Assembly (NCBI GenBank): GCA_021018815.1
Contig: JAITYX010000046.1
Span: 1,206,001 to 1,270,000, forward strand
DNA from: Talinum fruticosum
Lineage: Eukaryota > Streptophyta > Magnoliopsida > Caryophyllales > Talinaceae
Length of the DNA: 64,000 nt
Reading direction: 5' to 3'
In this document: in pieces, positions 33,366 through 44,681 of the stretch
How the letters are laid out: the number at the start of each line of letters is the position of its first letter
Numbering within the stretch: position 1 is the first letter of the stretch
Notes under the pieces: model-generated
Database searches by the model: none
Seen by the model: only the letters and a program-made list of their open reading frames with translations
What the model was told of the DNA's origin: nothing
Translations under genes and position numbers: made by a program

Positions 33366-34944
33366 TGAAGGTTTGCTCTGGGAGAGTCTCGAGTCACCCT
33401 AGAGGGGGTGAATAGGGTGATAGAAGTTTTTCGTGGAAACTTCCCTCTTCTATCAAAAGCAAGACAGAGACACATTCTAAGTCTATCAACAGAGGTCGAA
33501 AAGATTGGACTCGAAGCCTATCAAGCGGAAAGAACAAGAGCGAGAAAACTATCTCGAGTCTACAATGAACTCGTAATGATAACACTTAGAATTTACGTGG
33601 AAACCCTCATGGGGCAGAAAACCACGGACCATGTCAATCCGCACACGAAGTCAAATTCACTATTTTGAGTCCACAAAATATTGTGAACCGATCGAACCCG
33701 AGTTGTTCCCTTAGACAACTCTATACAAGTTTTCCTAGACTCGAAATTCCCTTATCTCGATCTAGTACTTCCTAGTTGAGATAACCCTTACAGCTAGGGA
33801 CAACTAAGCCGAGTTAACCCTTACAGACTTAGTCAAGGGACCTTACAGAGAATGTAAGAAAGAGTTTGTAATCGAGTACAAGACCTTACAACTCGTAAAG
33901 TAAAGAATTACAGAGTGGGAGTTGTAAGTTGAAGATTGAAAGTAAGTACAACGACTTTGAGCAAGTATGTGTATTAGCAATATGTTCGTTCTTCTTGAAG
34001 TCTTGTGAGATGGCTTCTATTTATAGATGACCGGGCAGAATAGCCGTTATCTTCATCTGCAGACCGAGAGTCCTCTATGACCGTTGATAGAAGCTTTCCG
34101 AGTCATCCGGAAAGTATCCGTTGTAATATGAACGTTGGACAACGGTTTAACTCTTCTTGGAAGTCCCAAAACCATTAGCGGTGTCTTGAAAGATAAGGTG
34201 CGAACCACCGTTAAGCTTGGCGTTCTAGTTTTCCAGATTTAGAAACAGATAGCCGCTGACACAATCTACTGGGACTCGGAGCGAGAGAAGGTGAAGAGCC
34301 ATGTCTCGCTGGTGATTTGACGTTCAAGCTTCAGGTTACTTTTGTAGTTTGAAAAGTGTATCCTCGATTGAATAACCTACAAAAGTAAATCAATTTTGGT
34401 TCTCAAAGTATAAAATACTTTGGCCCAAGATTAGACACAGGTAATAAAATAATTACGATAAATAAACCAACTCATTATCTCGAGTCGAAACGAAATGGAA
34501 TTTTCCGAGTCCAATATCCATGATACTCGAATTCCATCCGACTTAGTCTAAGCGAAGAATCAAGTTCAAGTAAAGAATATAAGAGTGAATTAACTTGATA
34601 TAGACTAAGCATGAAACAAGCTAAAAATACTGACTATTACAAAATAGGACTTATAACCACAAGTCGATTCTCGAGTGAGAAAAGACGAAATATCGGTCTA
34701 TTCAATCTGCGATAAAACCGAGTGATGCTGGACTCGGAACAAAGAACCAGTTTTTGAGTCGCTTACGGATAAGCAAGAAATATAATAAGTAAGAACTGTA
34801 TCACTTAGAAAAGATACTATTTTACTCAAATAAGTTTCGAGATACGGAGAATGCCTTGGAATCAAAACTCTATAGGTATGAGATTGTTATACCCGATTCC
34901 ATTTATACAACTCGTAAAAGTATTGAGCAGTGTCTAAGTCTTCA
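33366..34944 (-). repeat. Copia B 5' LTR
   Basis: This 1579-bp LTR runs from TG (34944) to CA (33366) on the minus strand. The TATA box TATAAATAG (minus) lies at 34017-34025. Upstream of it, at 34044, 34081, 34118 and 34140, are CCGTTA, CCGTTG, CCGTTG and CAACGG, MYB-core-like words. Confidence 0.92.
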
Positions 34945-37417
34945 AGACTCTTCATAGGGATTTCACCGCATAAATCCATATGCAACATTTCAAGCACTTT
35001 GGATGTGGAAACAGTTTTAAGAGACTTGAAAGATGATCCGACCTATTTCCCTTTTATGCATGCTTCACAAATTTTATCTTTCTTAAATGAACAAGTTAGG
35101 CAAACCTCCGATCGAACCATGAGATGCAAGCTTTTTGATAGTATGCATGCTAACATGACCTAGTCTACGATGCCATGTCCAAGAATCATCATGCAGAGAT
35201 ACTTTTAAACACGATAAGTTCTTACTTGGATTAGAATAAGGAATAGTGTAGGTATCACCCGATCTCTTACCCGAGAGCTTAGTCTCCTTAGTAGTTGCAT
35301 TAGAAATATAACAATTTGTCTAAGTGAATCTTACCTCTTGTCCTTTGTCACATAGTTGAGAGATGCTGAGTAGATTGTACTTTAATCCCTTGACAAGATA
35401 GACTAGGCCTACCAGGTTGTCTCCTTTTCTAATCTTACCTATTCCAACTATCTTACCCTTACTCGTCATCCCCAAAAGTGACCTCCTTTGTAATCTTCCA
35501 ACTCGGAAAAGAGTCTTGAATCTCCCGACATGTGGCGTGAGAATCCACCTGTCTAGGTACCAATGACCTTTTGTCTTTTTCGAGTTCCCTACAAGTCGAA
35601 ATACACTAACCCTTCTCACTTCCTCTAACGAATCCAAGTAACTCCCTTTACTCGTGGTCCTTTCTCGAGGAAGAAGACTGTTAGGAATCTAAATTTGAAT
35701 AACTTTGGGTTTGGTCCGATTCTGAGTCTTCTTTTAGAAAACTCAATATGTGTCTCTTTCTTTTGAAAATCTTTTCTCTTAAAAACAGGTGGAGAAGGCT
35801 TTCTCCTGTAGACTAGTCCGGGCTCAGTCCTCCTTTCATTCTTATGAATAGGACCATGCTCAGCCTTCCCGAAGTTCACAATTCTGGAATCCATTTTGAG
35901 AAGATCCGAGTAAGAATTAGATTCCTCCTCTTTGTTAAAACCAAGTCCTTCTTTCCCGAAGGAGACACATTTAGAGCCTAAAAGCATGTCAAGGTTTTTC
36001 TGACCTTAAGTAAATTTTAAAACAAGTTTTTGAGACTCATTGAGCTTTTGTTTCAGATGCTCATTTTCTTTTCTGAGTGTCTCAAACTCAATCTCATTAG
36101 CTTGAGTACTAGTCTTGAGTTCTCTTAGAGTAAGTCTCGCTTTTCCAATTCATTCTTCAAACCAATGCTCTCGAAGTGAGAGACTCAAGTTATTCTTTGA
36201 ATTAAGAAGAATCGAATTGGACTTTTCATCCAAAGTGCAAATATATTTAGCTAAATCAACTTTTGAGAACTTGAGAATGTATTCTATTACCTCCCGAGGA
36301 TTTGTCTCCTCGATGTCTAAGTTGTCTGAGTCCGACTCGGATTGAGCTTCGAGTCTAATAGTGCCATCGGATGCTTTGAGTCATCGGAATCTTCATCTTC
36401 TTCAAATGAGTCTTCATCACTCCATGTGGCCATAATAGCCTTCTTGTTCTTTCTGTCCCTTTTCCTCCTTCGACGAGTCTTTGACTATGTGATCTTTGCT
36501 GCCATATTCAAAACAACTAGAGTTCTTAGTTAAAGATAACTTTGAAGGGGAGGAGTGTTTACCTTTTCTATCCTTCTTATCTTTCTTATAGAACTCTTCT
36601 CTTGGCCTTTTCTCCAATTTCTTGTACTTCATCATTCTTTTGAAGCTTAGAGCGATGAGTGCCATGGGATCTTCTTCGAATATGAGGAACTTAGATTTTC
36701 TCCTCTGCTTTCTAAGGCCTTCAGTGCAATGTTCTTTTTGGTGCCGACCTCGGCATCCTCTTCTTCCGGATGGATTTCATGGCTAAGTTGCTTCCCAATC
36801 AATTCATCCGGCTTTAGTTAAGAGAGGTTCTGAGCTTCCATGATGGCTATCACCTTGAGAACCCATCTTCTCTTGGGTAAACTTCTTAGAATTTTTCTCG
36901 CACATTTCTTCATGGGAAATCTTTCTACCCAGAGATATGAGAATATTTGTAATCTCAGTGAAGCGTATGAACATCCGAGTGATGTTTTCTTCCGGCTCCA
37001 TCTTGAACAGCTCATATTTGTTAAGATATTGACTTATCTTTGCTTGTCTCACTTGGCTTGTTCCTTTATATGTGTTGACAAGAGTGTCCCACACATCTTT
37101 AGCCGTGTCACAAGCTAACACTCTGTTGTATTCTTCCGAGTTGATGACTCACATCGGAATGTTCATTTCTTTAAAGTTCTTTCGAACTTTTCTACCTCTT
37201 CGATGGTGTACTCGAACCGTGCTTTAGGCACAGGTCTTGTATCTTCCATCTTCATTGGAATGTAATTGCCTTCTTGTAAGATGTTCCAAACATATTTATC
37301 GTTGTCAAGCAGGAAGCATTCCATTAGCTTCTTCTAGTGCACAAAATTTATCCTTTAAACTTAGGTGGTCTACTCGGAAGATCTTCCTTCATCGAACTCT
37401 CCATTGTTCCGAGCCAT
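34945..37417 (-). pseudogene. Copia A: gag, protease and start of integrase
   Basis: Gag starts at ATG 37417. MLACDTAKDVWDTLVNTYKG and MEPEENITRMFIRFTEITNI (37121-36950) are clear. The zinc knuckle at about 36515-36470 reads CFEYGSKDHIVKDS, having lost two of the four ligands. The protease at about 35580 reads GHWYLDRWIL where DSGCSRHM is expected, so the active site is frameshifted away; KGKIVGIGKIRKGDNLVGLV follows. The integrase zinc region (35215-35050) keeps DDSWTWHRRLGHVSMHTIKK, but the CxxC end is disrupted. The frame reaches 34945, where copia B interrupts it, and resumes at 24062. Confidence 0.88.
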
Positions 37418-37460
37418 CTAATCTTTAGACCTTTAGGTTGTTAGACCCTTTCCGAAAGGC

Positions 37461-37475
37461 TAGGCTCGATACTAA
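37461..37475 (-). promoter_or_regulatory. Copia A primer binding site
   Basis: TAGGCTCGATACTAA is the complement of TTAGTATCGAGCCTA, one base different from the copia B and C sites, next to the LTR end at 37477. Confidence 0.75.
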
Positions 37476-37476
37476 T

Positions 37477-38961
37477 TGAAGGTTTGCTCTTGGAGAGTCT
37501 TAGTCACCCTAAAGGGGGTGAATAGGGTGAGGAGGAAATTTTAACAAACTTGGAAGATTTAAGCTTGAAAAGAATAATCAAGACAATTATAGTCTACATT
37601 GGACTCGTAAAAGTGTAAACTCGTAAATACGTGGAAACCCTCATGGGGCAGAAAACCACGATGCAGTGCTAGTCCAAGCACCAAGTTAAATCCACTATTA
37701 TAAATCCACAAAATACAGTAGATCGACTCAACCAGAATTGCTCCCTTAAACAATTCCTTACAGAGTTGTCCTAGACTCGTAAATTCCCTTATCCGATCTA
37801 GTACTTTCTAACCGAGGTAACATTTACAACTAGGGACAATTGAGCCGAGTTAACCCTTACAGCTCAGTCAAGGGACCTTACTCGAAAGTAAGAAAGAGTA
37901 TGTGACTCGATGACAAGACTTTACATCTCGGAAAGTATGAATTACAAGTTGGGAGTTGTAAATAGAAGATTGAATATGAATACAGTGACTTTTGCTTAAG
38001 TAATGTTTTCAGCAAAAATTCCAGCAATTTTCAAGTCTTGAGAGTTGGCTTCTATTTATAGATGACCAACCAGATTCGCCGTTGTGACTAGTTTCCGAAC
38101 GAAGTCCTTTGTGACCGTTGTAACGGTTCTTCCGAGTCACTCGTAAAAGATCCATTGAGATGTGAACGTTGTGCAACGGCTCTTGACTCCTAAGGATGCT
38201 CCAATCAACCGCCGTTGTCCGAAAAGTAAGTTGGAAACCAACGTTGAGCTTAGCGTTGAAGTTTTTCGCTTTTAAAACAGCATAACCCCGACACGTCGTC
38301 CGAGCCTTGTTCGAAGTAGAAAATCCTTGTCTCGCTAGTGATTGACACCTTGAGCTTCGGTTACTTTTGTAATTAAAAATGAGATAACCTCGTTTAGATA
38401 AACTACAAAAGTAAACAATTTTGGTTCCAAAAGTATAAAATACTTTGGTCCAAGATTAGGCACAGATAATAATTTAATTAAGATAATTAAGTGCATAATT
38501 ATCTTAGGCCTAGAAGAGTGGAATTTTCTGAGTCTAATATTCATTATACTCAAATTCCTTCGTAGTCGATCTTAAGAAAGATCAAGTTATAAGAGTGAAG
38601 ACATCGTAGTATAAGTACTTAATCTAGACAAATAATTCTCAAACAATCATGTCGACTTAGAAAGATGAATTATCGTTGTAATTCACTTTACTTTAGAATA
38701 TGCAGTCAAAACTCATATAAGAAGTGTCGGAGAGATTATTTGAACATGCGATAAATTTGAGTGATTTCGAGTGACTCGAAACATTTATGTGAGAAGATAA
38801 GTAAGTATGTGTATTTTGAGTCAGTCGTAATAAAATGAAAACATATGTTGTAGTTTTTATAACACTCGAATGACTTGTAATTAAAACATAGGAGAGAAGA
38901 GGCTTGCACTGACTCTTTGGTAGTACTCGAATGATATAGTTTCATAGTCCGAGTCTTCGAG
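37477..38961 (-). repeat. Copia A 5' LTR
   Basis: This full-length LTR (about 1485 bp) begins TGAAGGTTTGCTCTTGGAGAG at the inner side and ends near GAGTCTTCGA at 38961. The minus-strand TATA box is at 38052-38060. The outer edge meets the middle of a Tat LTR, so copia A inserted into that LTR. The matching 3' LTR is lost. Confidence 0.87.
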
Positions 38962-40207
38962 CTACATTAGCAGTAAACCCTAGGTAATTTGTGACCTAAT
39001 CTTATCCAATAAATGGAGAGTTTAGGCTCTCATTTTGCATACGACCAATTCACCACCGTCACGCTTTCGGATCAATATCAACCTATCCTCACAAAAGTTC
39101 ACAAAAAGCCCCTTTCAATTCACCATCGTCACGCTTTTAGATCATGTTCGAGATCCGGATCAATAGATGTGACAACATGAGGGCGCCAAATCTACTTTCA
39201 ATTATTATGGTCTATTTCATTTTCTTTATTGATTGCTTTCAGTTTTGTGGAGAAAGAATGTAATCGCTTTTAATTATTCCCGCCAATGTAATTTTTTATT
39301 TTGTTTTTACTTTCTTTCGCTTTTCTTTTTGTTCTTTTTATTGCTTTTATTTACTACTTTCATATCTATTTTTATCGCTTTCCTTGGCATGCCTTGGTTG
39401 ATTTAAATTTCTCACTTAATATGTTGTATGCTTGCTTTTAATAAATTACTTAAACTCACTCTTCAAATCAAGTAAAGGTCGTGTGTTGACTGGCGTAATG
39501 GAAGGGTTTATCCCTACTTTGCCCCCGAATCTAGATTCTCGATTCTATACCGATGGAGTCATCTTTTCAAACCTCTTTCAAGCTTAGTTTTCCCATACTA
39601 AGATTAGAAGAGTATTTCTTTATGTTTGTTAATTTTAATTCCTAAAACCGATCGGCGACTCTATTTTCCTGTTTTATTTCTTTTAATTTGCTCCTCGTCA
39701 TTTTTGACTAAAAATTAAAAAATCGGAATTTTCATTTTCCGACAGCCAGTGCCATGGACCGAGACTAACCACCTCGGTCGCGGCCCATGGTCAGCACCAT
39801 GGACCGTACAATGCTTGCTCTTGCTGATGTCGGACGGTCACCGGGTATGGCTTTAATCCAAGCGGGTGTTTTTACATCAGTTTGGCCCAAAAGCCTTATG
39901 GCGTAAATTAATTAATTCTATTTTGTTTTATTTTTAGTTGTGAAATAACATCCTAAGGCTTCTAAAACTAATTCTTAAAACAAACGATTAATAAAACCGC
40001 CATTCATCTTTACCTAATTTATTTGAAAATCAGATTATAAAAATCGAAAATCCTAATAAGCGATACATCCCCATTTCAAAAATTATTGCCTTCAAAAATC
40101 ATTTCCACTTTCAAAAAAGAAAACCGCCAATTAGTGGGGCAGCTCGGTTCGAATCCGGATTCCACCTCCTAACGAAGGCTGGATGCGTGTGGGCCATGGT
40201 TCCCGCA
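38962..40207 (+). mobile_element. Tat gypsy LTR, 3' two thirds
   Basis: It resumes within the LTR just before the degraded TATA/palindrome (AATAAATGGAGAG, 39006 on). It contains the T-rich tract 39190-39430, the TTTCCCATACTAAGATTAG block at 39588, the A/T-rich tail 39895-40120 and the terminus GGTTCCCGCA at 40207, matching GGTTCCTACA at 48496. The first roughly 500 bp of the LTR should lie on the far side of copia A but were lost with that side. The block GGTTCGAATCC at 40146 is an LTR variant, not a tRNA. Confidence 0.8.
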
Positions 40208-42110
40208 AGTCCCAAATGGTTTCACAGATGGAAGAGATGAAGGCCCGGATGAAGGACTCGCCTCATGGTGTACTTCACCAACATGGGTATCCCGACATTC
40301 AACTTGGATGATTTATATCCATTCTCACCCCGGACACCGGTGAGCGTAACGCGAGCTCACCGATCGAACAATTCGAACTTATGGTTGAGGTAATTAAGAT
40401 TTGCTACGTAATTAGAATGCATGTTTTTATTTTCACCAATTAGTTATAGTTTGTTTTGTTGTTTCGAATGAGGGTCATTATCCCGGGAAAATGACTACTT
40501 TTAAGGGAAAACTTTGTCTGCTTTTTTCGAGGATTCTTAGATAGTTTAACTTATCTCTCAAGGTTTATCCCGTTATTCTAATTGTTATGCTCATTCTTAT
40601 GTAGCCAGTGCAGTGTAAGCTAACTTTTCACCACCCTCCTCTAGATCACATTGTAACAACGGGTGTTGTTTACCACGTCAAGCCTCGGTGTTGTCATTCA
40701 CGGTGCACCACTTTTAGTTGATCAGGTTAATGTTAATGTGAGAAAATTTGTCCAATGAAAAGGCAATCTGATTTGCTGATCCAAGCACCAGACATCCACA
40801 TTGTTGACGACGCGATCAACGCTTTTGTTCCTTGGCCCAAGAGTTTGGTAATCCTTTCTACGGTATTTTATTTAAAATTATTAGATTTAAATATTTTTAA
40901 TATCACGTATGTATGTGTGTATATATATATATAATTCGTGTATTATGGTCCTCCCTAAACTAGGATGTCAAGGAGAGATTCGAGAGTGGGATGAAAGGCA
41001 TTCCCATGTCCTCAATTGGCACCTAGCAAGTATTCAGCAGTGCCTGATCATCATCCAAACCAGTCCCTCTCCTACCCATTCACGAGTCATCTACGGATTT
41101 ATGTTCTCTTCGCAAAGTTTCGTCAAAACTTTGTCAAAAGACGCAAAGTTCCAAATCAAAGAGTCAAATCACATGTTTAGGGTATTAAATGGGGACGATG
41201 ATGACATGACCATGCATGTGTTCTTGGACGACATAATGCAATTTCTGCAAATGGAAGAGATCGACATGTCCGCTATTATGCTTAGCATGATATGAGTTAC
41301 TACATATATAAGATCATTTTTTAACTGTTAATTTCCATTTGAAACTACATGTAAAATTAATATGTTATAGGTGGCTCTAGGAGATAGGAAACGAGAGTCC
41401 TGTTCAGCTTTTCAATCCTCATGTCATTCAAGCAATAGGACAGGAAACTAAGGACAAATCCGATTATATCTCGACGATCATGAAAGATGTCCGAGAAAAA
41501 TGTTGCTTAGCGTCGTTCATTGAGGGTAAGTGTACAAATAACTAAAATGGAGTTTTGATAGTGTTACATATTTATAATATGTTATTTGTGTAGGTGTAGT
41601 TAACACTCGGATGCTTGCTGCCATATATTAAGGAGCAACGTCATGTACTCGGCTCGATCATCCGGGTCCTCCCATGAGGAAAGTATGAAGAACGTACTCA
41701 ACTCGTGAGTTCATAATTTACTCATTTTATGCTTTTTGTTAAGTATTCTTTTCAATTTTATGTTAATTTAAATTTTATTTTTCATTCGACTGAAAAATAG
41801 TGCCCTTACAATGAGTTATTATTTTGGAGGATCGAGAGGGTCATGTGTGAGATCAAACCCAACTATTGTCCCTATAAAGGTGAAATTCTCTAGCTTAGTA
41901 TTAAATTAGTTTTTCATTTGATATTACTTAAACATAAGTACTAATTAATTCTCCATGTTTTGGGATTTTATATATAGTGCCACAAACAAAAGGAGAATGT
42001 GGACTATGGCTTCTATATTCTGCAAGTACATGAAAGAGATTATGACCTAACTGGATTTCAATGATCCGGAATCTAATCCCAAAGAGGTACTTGCACATGC
42101 ACTTGTATTT
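40208..42110 (+). pseudogene. CACTA second gene: DUF8039-like and Ulp1-like protease, with introns
   Basis: The first exon (40210-40390) reads SQMVSQMEEMKARMKDSPHG, the coiled C-terminal part seen in plant Ptta/En/Spm proteins, ending at GTAATTAAG. A second exon from about 40604, after ATGTAG, has CKLTFHHPPLDHIVTTGVVY and DDAINAFVPWPKSL before GTAATCC, resembling DUF8039. A third exon (about 40940-41295) reads MFRVLNGDDDDMTMHVFLDD and IMQFLQMEEIDM, then the Ulp1-like peptidase through 42090. The Ulp1 His-Trp site near 41603 is shifted by one base (CACTCGG). The catalytic Cys position reads VDYGF, with Tyr at 42005-42007. The protease is therefore inactive. Confidence 0.7.
40903..40933. repeat. 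GT/AT microsatellite
   Basis: GTATGTATGTGTGTATATATATATATAA-type tract (shortened) in the presumed intron ahead of the Ulp1-like exon. Confidence 0.8.
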
Positions 42111-42544
42111 GATTATGCAAAATTTAATTTTGATAATGTTATGTTCTATTCAGACTTAAGTAATACTTGCACTTGACGTAATTAATATTACTTTTACAAG
42201 CATTTGTCACAATATTTCATGGGAAAGAAGCCCCCAACTTCCTATACGAGATGTTGTGCTTGGACAAGCTAAGATAGGGTTGGGCACAATTTGTGTATAA
42301 CTACATAAAGATAGTTACATAGGTATACATTTACATTTTTTCTTCATTATTTGATTGGTAAAGTTTGTGATTGTTTTAATTGTGTACTACTTTGTGTGAG
42401 GTTGTTGGTTGTATATATATTTCTCAACTAATTCCGATTTGTATATATTCTGAAAGAGTTTTTGTAAATGGTTGTAAATGGTTGTATGTTAATTGCATAA
42501 TTGTACAAAGGAATAAGAAAACAAAATATTAATTGATTTTTTAA

Positions 42545-42898
42545 AAAATAGACCTTTTACTATGGTTCTAACCATAAAATAGTAGTAACAGTCTGAAAAA
42601 TAACCAATAACTACGGTTCTTAGGTAAGAATCTTAGTCAAAAGTGTCCCAAAATTTAGGCCAATCTATTACTACGATTATGGAGAAAGAACCGTAGTAAT
42701 AGGTTCATCTTATAACTACGGTTTTCTCTCTAGAACGGTAGTAATAAACTTTCATTTACTACGGTTCCCCAAACAAACCGTAGTATTAAGTCATCTTTTA
42801 CCATGATTGTAAACCATAATAAATATATGTCCATCTACTATTACACCCACATACACAACGCCCGATTACCGTAGTAAAAGGTGGTTCCTGTGGTAGTG
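42545..42898. repeat. CACTA subterminal repeats and right terminus
   Basis: The motif ACTACGGTT or AACCGTAGTAA and close variants occur about ten times in both orientations over 350 bp (for example near 42560, 42605, 42665, 42690, 42715, 42760, 42777 and 42868), ending in the terminal repeat. Such clusters bind the CACTA DNA-binding protein in characterised elements. Confidence 0.8.
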
Positions 42899-43337
42899 CC
42901 TCTTGCTCGAGTCTTTAGAATTTTAGCCATGTTCATTAAATAATCCTTTTATAGGTGCAAAAATAAAATAAAATGATGAATCTTCTTGAATTAGTCCATT
43001 TTTGTGCATTTTAGCGAAATGTCCAAATTTTGGCTTCACTTTTAAAGTCATTCCATTAATTGCATTTTCGAGTCAATCCAACTAATATTTAGTCTCAACC
43101 TTTTTTTAATCACCTAGCTGTCGGGCATAACCGGTGTCGATCTTCTCCGGTCAGCCGAGATGGGTCCCATCATGGATCCCTTCTTCTCTTCAATAGATTT
43201 TAAGTCTTGATGGTCAGCATGCATTTATTTTTGTCCATCATCCAAATTCATCCCTAATTAGGAGCGTCTTCTATTTTCATTTACCCAAAGTCAAAATTCA
43301 TCTCAATTAGGAGAGTTCATTTTTTTGCATTTAGCCA
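42899..43337 (+). other. Tat leader (5' untranslated) sequence, part 1
   Basis: It matches 48951-49330 by eye: GTGCAAAAATAAAATA, CATTTTCGAGTCAATCCA, the CGGTCAGCCGA / CCTTCTTCTCTTCAAT block, then units of a 40-50 bp repeat with the core AAATTCATCTCAATTAGGAGAG. It is split from 44682 by a solo LTR. Confidence 0.75.
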
Positions 43338-44681
43338 TGAAAGTTTTCTCTTGATAGTCTAAATCACCCTAGAGGTGGTGAATAGGGTGTAAAGGAAATT
43401 TTATGGAATTATAAAGTTTTCTCCCTTAGACAATTCAATAACTTAGAAATGCGGAACTCGAAATATACATGGAAACCCTCCTGGGGAAGAAAAGTACGGA
43501 CAGCTTTCAATCCGGACACTATGTTAAATACACTATTTTGAATCCAGTAAAATATAAGGACTCACTCTAATAGAATTGCTCCCTTAGACAATTCAATATA
43601 AGTTTTCCTAGACACAAAAGTTCTCTTATCTATTTTATTACTTCCTAACTAACATAACCCTTATAGCTAGGGACAACTAAGTTGAGTTAGCCCTTACAGC
43701 TCGAGTCAAGGGATTTTACACGAATTGAAAATAAGTAAGGGTGATTACAAGACTTTCTCTTTACAACACGTAAAGTAGAAACTTAAGTAGAAAGTTAATA
43801 AGCTAGAAGATTGAGAGAGACAGAGTATATTTTGTTCGGTTCCAACAATTTTCAAGTCTTGTAGGAAGGCTTTATTTGTACACAGCAAGGCACGATGAGC
43901 CGTTTTGAATGATTCTTGACTTGGAAGCTTCACTAGTCGTTGTAACGGATAGTCCGAGTCCTCGTAAAAGGAGTCGTTCCGAATGTGAACATTGTACTTA
44001 GGTCCTTGGATCAAAATGTAGTCCAACCGACTAGTTGTGATTGAAATTTGGGGTGGAAACAATTGTTAGATTCAAAGTTGAAGTTTACTGATTTAGTGAC
44101 AAACAACCCCGACACGGTGTCCGAGCCTTGTTCCGAAACAAGTACTTTTCTGTCCACTGGTGTTTAACAGTTAGAAGTCGGTTTCTTTTACTTTTCAATC
44201 AAGATTAAAATATTTTAATCATTCTGCAAAAGCAAATGAAAGTGGTACTCAAAGTATAAAAATACTTTCGTCCAAGATTACGCAAGGATAATAATTAATT
44301 TATAATAATTAAGAACTTAATTATCCTTAACCCGAGAGCATGGAATTTTTTGAGTCTAATATACAATAGGTTCTAATTCAATTTTGTGTCTATCTTTTAG
44401 ATGATCAAGATATTAACATTATGTAGACAGCATGCATCAAATTGATCGGATAAATAATTTTTGTTAGTAACACTAAATAGAAATTAACGCAGTAATTCAT
44501 TTTCAGCTAACTCATAAAGTTAATGCTAAGAATAATAAATACTTGTGAAATTATTGACTCATGACATCAGTCTAAGTTGCATATGAGTGGGTCAAAAACC
44601 TAGTGTTGTGTGTGCTTACTCAAGAGTGATAACGACTTGAGTTCAAAACTATAGAGAGATAGAGTTATACCCGAGTCTTCA
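43338..44681 (-). mobile_element. Sirevirus-like copia solo LTR with target duplication
   Basis: A 1344-bp minus-strand LTR, TGAAAGTTTTCTC to GAGTCTTCA, flanked by AGCCA at 43333-43337 and 44682-44686. Gypsy leader repeats read across the empty site (GCATTTAGCCA/AAGTC). It is more diverged than the other copia LTRs and has a degraded TATA box near 43870. Confidence 0.88.

Larger units (their letters stand above)
24063..34944 (-). mobile_element. Copia B: complete Sirevirus-like element nested in copia A
   Basis: This is a full-length 10.9 kb copia element on the minus strand. In reading order it has 5' LTR 34944-33366, PBS, gag, protease, integrase, RT, RNase H, third ORF with its own TATA box, PPT, and 3' LTR 25630-24063. 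The 5-bp repeat AGACT flanks it at 24058-24062 and 34945-34949, and copia A integrase sequence reads across the empty site. All catalytic signatures can still be found (DSG, HHCC, D-D-E, YVDD, CCHC), though frameshifts are common. It appears to be the youngest element here, but its two LTRs differ at many CCGAG/CTCGG sites. Confidence 0.93.
40208..42898 (+). mobile_element. CACTA (En/Spm) transposon, 5'-truncated
   Basis: The right terminus is TAGTG at 42898, the complement of CACTACCACAGGAACCACC, a typical CACTA end. Before it lies a cluster of ACTACGGTT/AACCGTAGT subterminal repeats. To its right, gypsy leader sequence resumes exactly as at 48951, so the right edge is precise. The left CACTA end and transposase head are missing: element sequence begins immediately after a Tat LTR end at 40207, indicating a deletion that also removed about 450-500 bp of gypsy leader. 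Confidence 0.82.

Noticed and set aside
33394..33668. Plus and minus open frames in the copia B 5' LTR
   Set aside because: LTR sequence just inside the PBS, repeated in the other LTR, where the frames are broken.
40146..40156. GGTTCGAATCC, a perfect Pol III B box, hinting at a tRNA
   Set aside because: No A box, acceptor stem or cloverleaf around it; the position aligns with the Tat LTR tail at 48430, so it is a chance variant.
42545..42898. Regular short repeats resembling a CRISPR-like array
   Set aside because: Repeats occur in both orientations with irregular spacing and end in a CACTA terminus in plant DNA.
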